A DNA stretch of 64,000 nt from Cadophora sp. MPI-SDFR-AT-0126 (lineage: Eukaryota; Ascomycota; Leotiomycetes; Helotiales; Ploettnerulaceae): NCBI GenBank assembly GCA_020747065.1, contig JAGMVK010000019.1, positions 62,001 through 126,000 on the forward strand. The letters run 5' to 3'. The notes beneath the pieces were generated by a model, which saw nothing but the letters and a program-made list of their open reading frames with translations, searched no databases and was not told the origin of the DNA. The position numbers and the translations under genes are program-made. This document shows positions 11,355 to 22,492 of this stretch, one piece after another (position 1 is the stretch's first letter; every line of letters starts with the position of its first letter).

Positions 11355-12640
11355 CTTTTCGCCTAAGACCATTACACGGATGAGGATGTCGTGTATTAGA
11401 GTTGGTGCCAACGGGGATATGCTGTATGAGCTTGATATTTCTAAGTCTCCGAGGACCGTCGGAATATAAGATGCCGTGAGACTTGTCGAGACTGTCAAGA
11501 CGGCGTGATGTCGTCAGTGGCTACGTGGGGAGCCTCGGGGCTAATGCAGCAGTCTTCAGGAACTTGGGGTAAGAACCGTAAAGAAACTTTCGACCAGCAT
11601 CCGGCAGTGGGGGAGGTCTTGTAGATATGGAGGCGGGAGAAGGTCGCCTTTTGAAGCTATAGTGACTAACTGAAATAGCTGCAGCTTATTTCCGTTGAGG
11701 ATCCAGAGGCTTCGGAGCCACTATCTAGTTTAAAAGGTGTCCTCCCTGGTGATTGTTGATCTTGACTTCGAAACGCGGGGAGAACGGCGCATATTTGGAC
11801 TGCGGGGTAACTGGTACAGTCCACGTGACAATATAGTCCCCCTTATTATAGGGTTTTATTTTGGTGAGTTGATTGGGGATGTCATGTCAAAGATTCCTAT
11901 TTTTAGGCCCCACTTATTCATAACAGCTTTTTTATATAGTTTTGTGGTGAATTGTGGAATCCCATACTACATACTGCTTAGGGTTGTTGAGACCGCTCCT
12001 TCGATTCGATTCATGGTTAAGTTGAGAACAGAGAGTGCTCAATTCCTAGACTGGAGTATACATGTTGGAGCTGAGTTACTTGCTTTGTTCCAATCGCCTG
12101 CTCCCCCACGACACAACAATGTGGATGTGAGACAAAATCATGGAATGATCTGGCGATACTTTAAAAGCTAATGGAAGCATTTGTGAACTGACTACTCCTA
12201 AAACCGACTGCTGCAATCACCATGGGCAAGTCATGATCATTGATGCTCAGCCTTGCTGTTGGAGTATAATTTATTCTCCGTACAAGGACCACTAGGTCCC
12301 CTGTGTAGGCAAATCGTGTAAAGAACAAGTAAGTGACACATGATCCGAGTACTAGCAACAAAACCTTACGGAGAACTGAACATTCCAGAAGCCGGATCGT
12401 GGCCAGCTGAAGCAAGCAATGTGGGCTCATCACTTGCCATGGACTGGCGTACTTCCATCCGGTCCCGGATGTCTAGATTTCTGCTTGACGGGAATGATGA
12501 AAGACACTAATCTCCCATTTAAATGATAACAAAAAGTCCCACACCCCAAATCCAACGTGCACAGGGACTTAAAATGAGATGCCATATTCATATGTACAGT
12601 ACAATCCGGACTCATCTGTCAACCAAACACAAGGAAATGT
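11355..12640. other. Intergenic region upstream of TBCC
   Basis: Between the TBCC start and the stop of the complex I subunit, both on the minus strand. The part at 11.8-12.2 kb is more AT-rich than its surroundings and carries a 144-codon plus-strand frame that begins with GTG and resembles no family I know; I do not call it a gene. Confidence 0.5.
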
Positions 12641-13375
12641 CTATGACTTCGCTGGCACCTCAATTCCATACTTCTCCTTGATTCTCTCCCTCCTCCTCTC
12701 CTCGTATCCTGGTGCGTAGATCCCTAAAGCGAAGATTAGCTATGCATGCAACGCCCTTTGACTGTCAATGTACCTCTCCCCTCCCCAAGCTCCGAAATGG
12801 TTTCGTCAATTGGCCGTCTGCGATTCTTTCTCAGAGCTTCCTTTCGCTCGAACTCGTCCATTTCTGGATTTTTCCTGTATCCGGTCAAAGCTCCACCTGT
12901 ATAATCGTACGCGCCTAAAACCACGGCTGTCAGAGCCCCAAATCCTAGAACTGCTGGAGTCGAGCCAACTATCGCCATGGGTTAGCATAGCTTCTCCCAA
13001 CAGAATCTTCCCATGTACGCACATCTCAATCCCAAAACAGATCCAGCCAGAAACCCTCCCAGTGCTGTATTCAAGCTATCGTCCTTCTCTCGCAGATTGG
13101 CGGATGCAAATCTAGTAAACTCGTATGTGCCTCCCACCGCAGCTACAGCATTGTCAGATAAGGCAAATTTGAGTCTGGGTAATCATTTGAACCCTACCGA
13201 ACACAGCAATTGTGCCTCCTGTCTTCGTAAACACTCCCCACGGGCTGACGTTTCTTTTGGTCAGGGTGTTCTGAATCGCTGAGACCAATCCTCCAGCGGC
13301 GCCCGTAATCATCGTGCCATTGATGGCCGCCTTCACGGCATCTTTGGGGTGGTATTGCTCATCTGCTGGTGCCAT
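12641..13375 (-). CDS. Complex I 21.3 kDa / NDUFA11-like subunit
   Basis: Exons 13198-13375, 13023-13142, 12774-12968, 12641-12723 give 191 aa. This is the Tim17/22-fold accessory subunit of mitochondrial NADH:ubiquinone oxidoreductase (NDUFA11 in mammals, nuo-21.3b in Neurospora), an inner-membrane protein at the membrane-arm interface. The N-terminus (EEQYHPKDAVKAAINGTMITG style) leads into glycine-rich membrane segments GAAGGLVSAIQNTL, GGTIAVFAAVGGTYEF, GGFLAGSVLGLRFG and TPAVLGFGALTAVVLGAYDYTGG. The matrix-side tail ERKEALRKNRRRPIDETI and the end GIYAPGYEERR follow the fungal family closely. Complex I is absent from S. cerevisiae, which fits a filamentous fungus. All junctions restore the frame. 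Confidence 0.93.
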
Positions 13376-14283
13376 GTTGAGTGCAGCACCTGGACAAATG
13401 ATCTATGGGTCCAGTTCAGTCAGAGGTCGTTGACTTTGAGGTTGTTGGTGTTGAAGCTCGGGTCGCGGAAGTTCCCTCTAGATCGGAGTTAAACCCTTTT
13501 AGGCAGCATTCTTCAGGTTCTGGATACAGGTAGTTTCGTCTTGTAAACTGAGCTCTATCAGGCAGAGAAAGGGAGAGAGAAGAGAGAGGGCCTTGTCAAT
13601 ACACGATCAAGCCCGCGTAACGTAGGTGCATATTAATTACGAATCTTAAAGTGATCTACCACCTAAGTCTAGGCACATTCACTGGGCACCGCCACTGTCA
13701 TCTTTGTTCGCTTGTGATACCCATCTCTATAACATCTCCTATGATATCCGTCTTGATTATCTTCGATGTAACACCACAACGCTGAAGCTTTCGAATGACT
13801 TTGAAGAGACGCCATTTTCAACTGCACAATCGAGTCAATCCCCAGTGATTTCGCCCTGCCAGCAAGCAGTTGTCCTGAGGCTGGAAACAAAGGATCTAGC
13901 AGCCAAGGTATCAATCCTGTACTCGGAAGGCGGCGGACGCGGCGGACGGGAAGGCTGAGCATCAAAGGTCACGAATGCAACTCGGTACATGTTTTTTCTC
14001 CACGACCTCACCCTCGCCTCGAGTTGACCTGTCCTACGCATCCGCCTGGATGGTAGCTGATTTGCCGCTGGGACATCCGAACGCAATAGACAACGTCTCT
14101 TGCCAAAGTACTGGAAAGCAGCTGGGACACCACAACTAATCCCAGCCGCTTGCAGTGGCATTGCACAACCATCTACCTTGGTAGCCGTCTCGAAGCTGGG
14201 AACCTTCTACCTGGTACCACAGTAACAGAACCAAGCTGAGCTTTCAAAGTCGCCAAAATAATTCAGTACATGAATTAGCGATC
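13376..14283. promoter_or_regulatory. Divergent promoter region, complex I subunit / Ubp2
   Basis: About 0.9 kb between two opposed start codons. Short open frames only. No motif is singled out. Confidence 0.45.
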
Positions 14284-17200
14284 ATGGACAGACTTCCCCC
14301 AGGGCCAGGTTTGATTCCCTCACAGCCCGATCTTAAACAAGAAACTGACGCAGATGCTACCTCCAGGAAAGACTGCCCCCAGGCTCATCCTTGATCTCCT
14401 TAACTACGACCCAAAGAAGAATTACAATAAGAACCTGCTGTCGGATCCGGCGCCAAAATGGAGGAAAGGTCTCTGGGACGCCGCACATCCTCAAGCATGT
14501 AGGCATAGTCTCATGAGAAAGGATCAAACACGCGCCCCAGCATCGAACGACGAGCTACCAAATGCCAATACATCATATTCAGTCGCCGCGTACTGTAATA
14601 AATGTCGACTCCATTTCATGCTCAATGTGGACTACAAACGAAAAAACGACTTTCAAATACCTTGCAGACAGTCGGATATGGAAAGCCCTTTGCATCACTT
14701 TCGCCTGCAAGAATCTATAACTGGGAAGGAGTTTAGAGAGAGATTCGGAGTTAATAAGTATGACCACTTGATTGAAGGTCATCGATGGGGGTGTTCTGGG
14801 TCAAATTGTCCTGCGATTCTGGAAGTTCGGATATCCTCACCACGACTTGGTAAGTCCCTTGTTGATATGATCACCGACAGGCAGAGACTCGAGGCACGAG
14901 GTCGTAAGGAGATAGCAAGAGATCCTGCGAGATATCAGGGCGTGGAACCAGTGGGACCTGTTTCGTCTCTGTGGTACCTGCGATCATATCTCACTGATGC
15001 CAAAGCCGCCAAAGATACAGCCAGCCTCAAGAAAATTGCGAAGCGAAACAAAAAGTTCGTTATGGCATTTGGAAATGAGTGTGATGACCTCTTTGAGACT
15101 CTTGGATTCACGGAGATTGAAGAGCCTGCCGAACCACCCGAGGTAAGTCAGGGGAAAGAGAGCCTGCGTTTGGACTGAGTTGACGTTTGTACAGGATGGC
15201 ACGAATGGGTTCTGGCAACTGCCTGTAGTAACCAACGAAAATATCGCATTCATCGAAGATGTTATCTTTGAGATCGATGTTTTGATGCAGAATCTACCGC
15301 TGTCAGAACAAAACCCTGCATACATGAGGGTTATGGTCAGACCAGTTCCGGCACTGAAGGATATTGAGAGAAGTCTCGGCTACTTTGATTATCCGACAAG
15401 ATCCAGAACTATCGATCTCGTCACGGAAGAGCACCCCTATTACAAGAGTCTGGGAGCTGTAGAAACCTTCAACGACGAATATCTAACCTGGGCTTATGAT
15501 CGTCAATGCTTATGTGATCCAGTCAACAAACCATACTACTTCGACTGTCTGGAAGATCTTGCAAAAGGGCGTGGAAGTCCAGACCTCCAGATGAAGGTGG
15601 CAATGGCAGTTTCTTTGGGCGAGTATGGACTGAAGCAACTGGAAGACTCTTTCAAATTTTTTGGCTTGGATCCAGCAACAAAGGAAGGCGATGACCACAT
15701 CATGGGCGTGTATAAGTCTCGCATTGCCTCAGCACCACGGCAAAAGGAAGAAGCCAAGGCGTGCCTTTCCATCATCGCCAAACACCGAAAGAGCGAAGCC
15801 ATTGAAGCTCTTGCAAACGACAACACGATGTCCTTCGAGGAAGCCCTGGAGCTCCTAGATGTTACGGCCACCACTGCTTCTGACAGCATTGAAGCTGCTG
15901 CGATTGCAATGGTAAGCCTGCCTACCTTTTTCTTTTTTTTTTCTTTTTAGATAATTAAGCTGATTCTGAAACTTTGTAGGTACTAGATGGAGACAAAGCG
16001 AGAGTTGCACGTGCATTACGAGTCATTGCCAACCAGCGTCCGGAAGACCTCACGCTTCAGAAAGCGGCGGCGCGTATGGAGTCTGGTAACGGCGAATTTG
16101 CTTTGGATGTCAGCGAAGCATACAATCGATTGCAGATAGGAAATTCTGGGCCAAATCTACCAGATGAGACAGTACTTACCTATTACCAAAGTCTTTCAAG
16201 TGGAGCACCCTCCGGATCCAAAGACAGTTTCGCGGAAGCTCTGCGTACCATTGCCCTAGACAGAAACAGCATATTCTTGTTGAGAAAACTCGATGATCCC
16301 AACGCCGTTGTTCACGCTAGCACTGCGGAACCAGTTGGTCTCGATAACATCGGCAATACCTGCTATCTCAATAGCTTACTCCAGTACTACTACACAATCA
16401 AGCCCGTACGGGATATGGTGATAGACTTCGAAAAGCATCGCATGACCCTTACTGAAGATAACCTGAAGATAAAGCGAGTTGGTGGTCGCATTGTTGACAA
16501 GTCAGAGATTATTAAGGCACAGAAATGTAAGTGAATTAGATATCTGAATGAACTATTTGCATAATTTTGCTAACTCTGCAGTCGCTGGTGAACTTCACAA
16601 TCTATTTGAGGATCTCAAGACGGCATCAACGCGATCGGTCAAACCTACGAAGGAACTGGCCGAGTTGACGCTGTTCAGCTCCGAGAAGGAGGGAGAGTTT
16701 CTCGAGCGACGCAAATCCATTAGCAGCCCCTCCGGCCCACCGAATATCGCCTCGATCATGGGTGCTCCTGTGTTTGGCCCTCAACTGCCTCCGGCACCTC
16801 TGACCCCACCATCATCTTCGGAGACACCAGAGGATGACATTGAGATGATTGACAACCCAGGTGATAATGTGGAGGCCCATGATGATAGCAGTGATGCTAC
16901 GCTTGTAGATATGGATCAGATTCCAGCTGGTGGGATCAAGACCTCTACCGTTGTGTCATCCAATACACTCATCTCGAACACAGACACAGACGCTGTGATG
17001 GCCAATGGTGGTGGCGATTCGGATGAGACATCAAAGCCCTTGTCTTCACCTGAAAAACCTCCCCCAATACCACCACGTAACAAATCTGGATTAGTCATTT
17101 CCACGACTGACAATAAGGATCTCGCCGCCGATGATGAGCTTTGGAGATTTGGAACCCAGCAGGATGTAACCGAGGTCATCGGGAACGTTACCTATCGACT

Positions 17201-18350
17201 GCAGTGTGCTATTAAGCCAACTAGCTTCGAGGAAGGATCTGGAGAGCAGATCGACGTAATCAGAGACACCTTCTTTGGTGCTAATACCACATACACCGAG
17301 AAAGGACATACTACGGAGACGAAGGTGGAGGCCTGGCCTACTATCATTGCCTTTCCCGGCAAGGACGGTGATGTTCGGGACCTCTACGAAGCAATCGACG
17401 TAATCTACGACGAACAATATGTGGAAGTCGAGAATAAGAAATGCCCGCAGCATTTTTCAATCAGCAAACTTCCTGAAATACTTCAAATCCAGATTCAACG
17501 AACTGACTTCGACCCTGTCCGACAAACCTCCTACAAGAATCGCACGCCAGTCGCTTTCCCAGAAACACTCTTCATGGACCGATATGTCGCTACCGATGAT
17601 CCGGAGTCTGTCGTCATGCGACGCCGTCGTGAAACCTGGAAGTGGAAGTCCCAGCTCCGGTTACTGGAAGCCAGACAAGAAGCTCTGAAAAACAGCAAGG
17701 AAGACATCAACGTTCCGGATGCTCTCCTTGCTATGAAGGATTTCGTCAAGGCGCTTCAAGAAGAAGAAATTGAGGGAATTGAGATTGCTCCCGAACTCCC
17801 AGAAGTCCTGGAAGATCGGATCTCTCGAGTCGCTGCAGAGCTTGAGGAGATCAGCAGACAAGTTGGCGCTCTCAAGAAGACCCTCAAGGAGCAGTTTACC
17901 GATATGCGCGAGCACGAGTACAAGCTGCACTCCGTCTTCATTCACCGCGGTGAGGCGGGTGGTGGTCATTATTGGGTCTATATTTACGACTTCGAGCACG
18001 ATATCTGGCGCGAATACAACGACGAACACGTCTCAGAAGTCAAAGATCGCCGCAGAATATTTGATCAGACAGGCTCCGCCGACGGCACCCCTTATTATCT
18101 TGTATATGTTAAGACACAGAGGTTACGGGATCTCGTGGACGTTGTGTGCAGAGAAGTCCAGGAGGCACCGATGGAGCTGGACACATGGAATGGGCAAATG
18201 GATGGCGTGGTGAACGAGGTTGAGGAAGAAGGCGAGGACGTCCGACACATTGAGCATGTCAAGCCCCGGCCACTTCGACCCAAGCCTCCAGTCAACGAAT
18301 GGGGTGTTGTCAACGACCAAGCACTCGACCCAAACGGAAATACTTGGTAG
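14284..18350 (+). CDS. UBP2: Ubiquitin carboxyl-terminal hydrolase, Ubp2 type
   Basis: Five exons, 14284-14308, 14367-15142, 15195-15911, 15980-16526, 16582-18350, giving 1277 aa, close to yeast Ubp2. Ubp2 removes ubiquitin, chiefly K63 chains, and antagonises the Rsp5 ligase. The N-terminal half holds Cys pairs (YCNKCRLHF) and repeated helical units before the catalytic core. The Cys box GLDNIGNTCYLNSLLQYYY puts the nucleophile at about Cys634; the His box GEAGGGHYWVYIYDFEHDIW puts the general base at about His1151. A long acidic, Ser/Pro-rich insertion (about 740-880) and a coiled coil (about 1075-1130) separate them. The 25-nt first exon (MDRLPPGP) is inferred from GTTTGA...CTCCAG splice signals; translation from an ATG at 14354 in exon 2 would give a nearly identical protein. 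Confidence 0.93.
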
Positions 18351-19110
18351 AGGTCTGCAATGTACAAGTAGATAGTAGCGAGGGCAGTAGAGCAAAAGAG
18401 CGTATCTCTAGAGGCGGATTACGGCATGGAGCAATGGCGTGGAGTGGCGTGGCGTGGCATGAACGAATGACATGAATGAAGGAAGTAAAGAAAGAACGAA
18501 CTCACTTTTCAGCGATGATATCCCATTCTATTCTGGCATGTACTTTGATTCTGGGGACAAAGCAAGCAGAAAGCTGGGCTGCAAGCACATACGCGCCTTT
18601 TGCTTTCAAATTTTCTAGCATAAGTGGTAGTCGGGCATAGAGGTGCTTTGAGTGAATTGAAACTATATTGAACATAAATGTCCCAAGGTCTGTACCAGTA
18701 CTTGTGACAAACTAGACTCGCACTGGTAGAGGTATCAGATCGTGGATGTCTAGAGATGGCCCTGTGGCATTGCAGTGGATGACAGTCTGACTTTAAGACT
18801 GAGAGGTCTCTAAGTGGGGTGTCCAGGTGTTTGCAGTGCCCTCGGCGCTCACCGCGCTCTGGATGCCACGAGTGCTTGAGAAACAAGCATACAGAGCTCC
18901 GCAGATGCTTTGCCACATCCCTCAGCTGGGACTCGAGGTTGCATGTGCTACTCGCACTTCCCGAGCCAGATAATCTGGCACAGTATTTCATGGCGAGATC
19001 CGAGAAAGCCAGAGCGTGGCGTGTTGAGATTCATGGCAAGACTCAGATGTTGTAAATTGAGATGACAAAAATCTCAATAATCTCGTTCATCCAACATATC
19101 TCATCACCGC
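18351..19110. other. Convergent 3' intergenic region
   Basis: Between the Ubp2 stop (+) and the Rba50 stop (-). Contains a short GGCGT/GGAGT repeat near 18430-18460. No gene seen. Confidence 0.5.
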
Positions 19111-20451
19111 TCAAAACGCTTTCATGACCTTACCACCACCCTTTTGCCACAGCCAAATAGCTTCCACAGCATACGCCTTACTACCCTGATGCCCACCCTC
19201 CGCACCAGCAGCTTCCTCCAGCGTATCCATAACCTTCCCTCCCTCCACACACTGCCACAATCCTTTCGTGATCTCACTATCTGGACCTCCCCACTCTCCT
19301 CTCCCAAGCCTGTACAACAACCTTCCCAGCGTCTGGAACGCCATGCACCTCTGCGCTGGGAACGCAGACCTGGCAAGTCTCGCAAGCTCAGGAACAGTAT
19401 ACCCCGCCGCTTCCGGCGCCTCTCCATGATGATGCAAACCCTTGGTTACGGGCACCGCTCTCGCGATCCTGGGGGGCAGCAATCCACCTCTGAAATCGAA
19501 ACGGAGTGCTGAAGCAGACAGACCCTGGCTTGAAGGGTAGTAAGGCGATTCTTGATCTGCGATCGAGCCGTGTGTGGGGATTGGTGCCATCCATGCGAGT
19601 TTTGAGGGGTCTGCGGGCAGATTGGGGAAGTATTTCGTGTGGAGGTTTTCGAGGAAGGAGGGGTCTGAGGGGTCGAGGTCGGGGACTGAGGGCGCAGTTG
19701 GGAAGTGCATTGTGGGGTGGACGTCTGGGGGTAGGGGTTCATTTGGGATTGAGGATGCGGGTTGGAGGTTGATGGGTTTGGTTGGTTCGCTGTCGTCGTC
19801 TCCTTCGAAGCGGACGGATCTGAAGGGGTCGATACGTTTTCCTGCTGGCTTTGGAGCTGTGATACTTTCTTTATCCTCTTGTGATTCGCCCTTTGATATA
19901 ACGGGTTTCTTGTTCTTCCCAGGCTCTTCTTCTTCCTCGATTTTCGCTGCAGGAGGATCGATTCCTGTATCGCCTCTGCCTTCGTCCAGATTCGATCTCT
20001 TCAGGAGCATCTCGAGTAAAGCTGGGTTCAGCCCAGCCATGAGCTCATTCCTCTCCTCCTCAATATCTTCTGCAGACATGGCAGCCAGTCTCTGTCTATT
20101 CTCCTCGTCTATCCGCCGCCGTTCTTCATCGATACTGAAGTTATTCTGCGAGGAGGCATTATTTGGCGTCGGTCGCAGCGCAAAAGCATTAGGAGTATCT
20201 GCGACTACTGGCTTTCCAGATGCAGCTCGCTGCTGCTTAAATGCGGAGACTCTTGTCCGCGTCTTGTGTTCCGGAAACCCGGTAGGTGTGCTCTTCATCT
20301 TTGGTGCGGATGGAGGGGCGGCGATTTCGCGTTCCTTGATATCGCCGACGAAGGGAGAGGATATTGATGGAAATGCATTTCGAGAATTACTCTTTGTTTG
20401 CTCATCATCGTCGGACAGGTCGATCTCGAATCTTTGCCCACGTAGATCCAT
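19111..20451 (-). CDS. RBA50: RNA polymerase II assembly factor Rba50 / RPAP1-like
   Basis: 446 aa, intronless, ATG at 20451. Rba50 (RPAP1 in animals) helps assemble RNA polymerase II in the cytoplasm before nuclear import. The opening MDLRGQRFEIDLSDDDE is followed by a Ser/Pro-rich region. The RPAP1 N-terminal motif lies at about 108-150: a DEENRQRLAAMSAEDIEEER helix and then LMAGLNPALLEMLLKRSN. The RPAP1 C-terminal motif is at about 285-345: FPNLPADPSKLAWM, then SALRFDFRGGLLPP, which is the family's hallmark order. The remaining C-terminus is helical. It diverges from Hpc2 across about 2 kb. Confidence 0.9.
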   Translation of the reverse strand: MDLRGQRFEIDLSDDDEQTKSNSRNAFPSISSPFVGDIKEREIAAPPSAPKMKSTPTGFPEHKTRTRVSAFKQQRAASGKPVVADTPNAFALRPTPNNASSQNNFSIDEERRRIDEENRQRLAAMSAEDIEEERNELMAGLNPALLEMLLKRSNLDEGRGDTGIDPPAAKIEEEEEPGKNKKPVISKGESQEDKESITAPKPAGKRIDPFRSVRFEGDDDSEPTKPINLQPASSIPNEPLPPDVHPTMHFPTAPSVPDLDPSDPSFLENLHTKYFPNLPADPSKLAWMAPIPTHGSIADQESPYYPSSQGLSASALRFDFRGGLLPPRIARAVPVTKGLHHHGEAPEAAGYTVPELARLARSAFPAQRCMAFQTLGRLLYRLGRGEWGGPDSEITKGLWQCVEGGKVMDTLEEAAGAEGGHQGSKAYAVEAIWLWQKGGGKVMKAF

Positions 20452-22492
20452 ATTTGCAGTCGAGAAAGATGTGTTGTATTTTGTTTGGTGAGGATGTCCA
20501 CTTGCCGGTCCACGCCATGATCAATCGCAAATTTAAGGTTTGCCGACGCAAGGACCAGCGCTAGTGAGACCCCTGCTTTACATGTGGTAGCCTTGCATGT
20601 TAGCCTCACGGAGCTCTTAGCCGAGAGGACAAAACAACATCCAAATCGACAATCTTCCCTGCTAATCATGCATCGTTTCAAGTATGGCTTTTCTTTTGGC
20701 GTTTCAAATGTTTGTAGACACCTGGTACACGCTGCATAAATTTCCGAAGAGTTGGTGCTTGTTTGAGCGGATGATATAAGTCGTTCAAGGCCAGACATCA
20801 CAATTCGTAAACGCCTGGAGCGATTTCAAGGCTGTGAGAATCGTCGTTTGAAGGTTGGGACTTGCCGGGTATTCTTCGCTGTCATTGGTTACCCTGCACC
20901 GGCCATGTCACATCATATTTATTGCCTTTTCGCAAGTCCCGTCAGAGTCAGACGGAGCCAGATCCACATCCGGCAATGCTCTCTCTCAGACGGCCTTCTT
21001 GGGGTAAGTGATAGCTGGTGGCGGGCTGCAATTAGCAGCCGGCTAGATACCATACTTCGTATCGCACTGGGGTTTGTCAAGGCATACTGAAGCGACGTGA
21101 GAATCGAGCATCGATCAACTCAGACCCAGCCTTCAATCAGAGTCCAAATGCTCGTCAAATGTTGATCAGCTAGAAGCCACAATGGGGACTGGGAAAGCAA
21201 CCATGCACTCTTAGGTGGTCGTGTCAATTGTAGCCGTTTCCATGCATACCCACGAGTCACTCCACTCAACCTTCCTTCCAGCTGTCAGAGTCTCAAAGTC
21301 TCAGACATGCCGCTCTTCTTTCCGCGCATCTCCGATCCTGCAGTACTGTCACTAGTTTTTACCTACAGGGCCTCCTGGCTTTCCTTCCATGCTGGATCAT
21401 AGGTAGCGCGGTATTTCGCTCGCTGGCTCGTACCACACATAGCATACCAGTCCAGTAGTCCAGCAGCCATCCGGGCAGTTGGGAGACTTACTTTTATCAC
21501 CCTCCACGCTCTGCTCTGTCCTGTCAAGCCTAATCATAATCCTAATCCCCATCACAGCTTCCAGCTCCTTTAACTTGCCGGTCATACCTTACTTACTGCC
21601 GCGACCGTACGCATTATTTCCCTTCCATGCCCGCCTTACACCTTACCTTACCTGCACGCCCATGACATACATGCGTGCATATGTACATACACACACACTT
21701 ACATGCCTGAGGAAGTTTTACTTGACGCACTGTCCAACAGTCCAACCAACCGTCCAATGGTCCAATGGTCCAAGCTATCCTTCTATCCTTCCTTTCCTTC
21801 GTCCCCTTGCCCATCCCCATCCCCATCCCATCCCATCCCATCCTTTCCCTTCCCTTCCCCTTCCAAGGGTGCACGCCTGCACGCCTGCACCTGCACCGCG
21901 CCCGCTATTCTTTTGCCCTTCCCGACTTGGTAGAATGTGAAATTAGAGTAGTCGCTTGTATGTTCCTAGTCTCGAAATTCGCCAGCCAGTTCTCACAATT
22001 CTTATGAGGCCCAAACTGGCACGTCCGCATCCCCTTCCTTCCTTCCTTCATATCTTCCTGCCTTCCCGCCCCAACACGACACGAACACTCTTTCTCTTTT
22101 TTTACAACCACAACTGCACATCTCCGCAATACTACAATTCGATGTTTTCATCGATATTGTAACATAGTGCATCGACTACGACCTGCAAATACTTGCAATC
22201 GATTCCGACAATCCGACTCATTCCTTTGACCGCCCTAGAAGGCCGACTACTACTCTGTAACCTGCAGTAGCGCCTGATTTCGATTTTCACGTCGTCGTGT
22301 CGGCTTTTGAAGCTATTCAGAAGTCACCACGAACACCGTTTGTCGTCACGTTTCGGCCGCCCCCGACCCCCCCAATTTCAAAAACTGCATCGCCTGCATC
22401 TCGACGCCTCTCTCAGGTCTCCTTATGGTCTCTGATACCTGCATCTAATAATTCTCATTATTTGTCCTTCCCCGGCCAAATCGCCCTTTGCC
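20452..22492. promoter_or_regulatory. Divergent region, Rba50 / Hpc2, with pyrimidine-rich leader
   Basis: About 2 kb between opposed start codons. The right half (about 21.5-22.5 kb) is strongly C/T-biased on the plus strand, as in long 5' leaders of filamentous fungi, and probably belongs to the Hpc2 transcript. It contains tandem CCATC/CCCAT units near 21811-21845. No gene recognised. Confidence 0.5.
21811..21845. repeat. CCCAT/CCATC tandem microsatellite
   Basis: Imperfect tandem units of CCATC and CCCAT inside a longer pyrimidine tract upstream of Hpc2. Such tracts are common in fungal promoters and leaders. Confidence 0.7.

Noticed and set aside
11737..12171. 144-codon plus-strand frame
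   Set aside because: Starts with GTG, sits in AT-rich intergenic DNA, shows no domain and no splice context.
19574..20491. 305-codon plus-strand frame opposite Rba50
   Set aside because: Mirror of the Rba50 coding strand; Ser/Gly/Phe-rich antisense composition with no domain.
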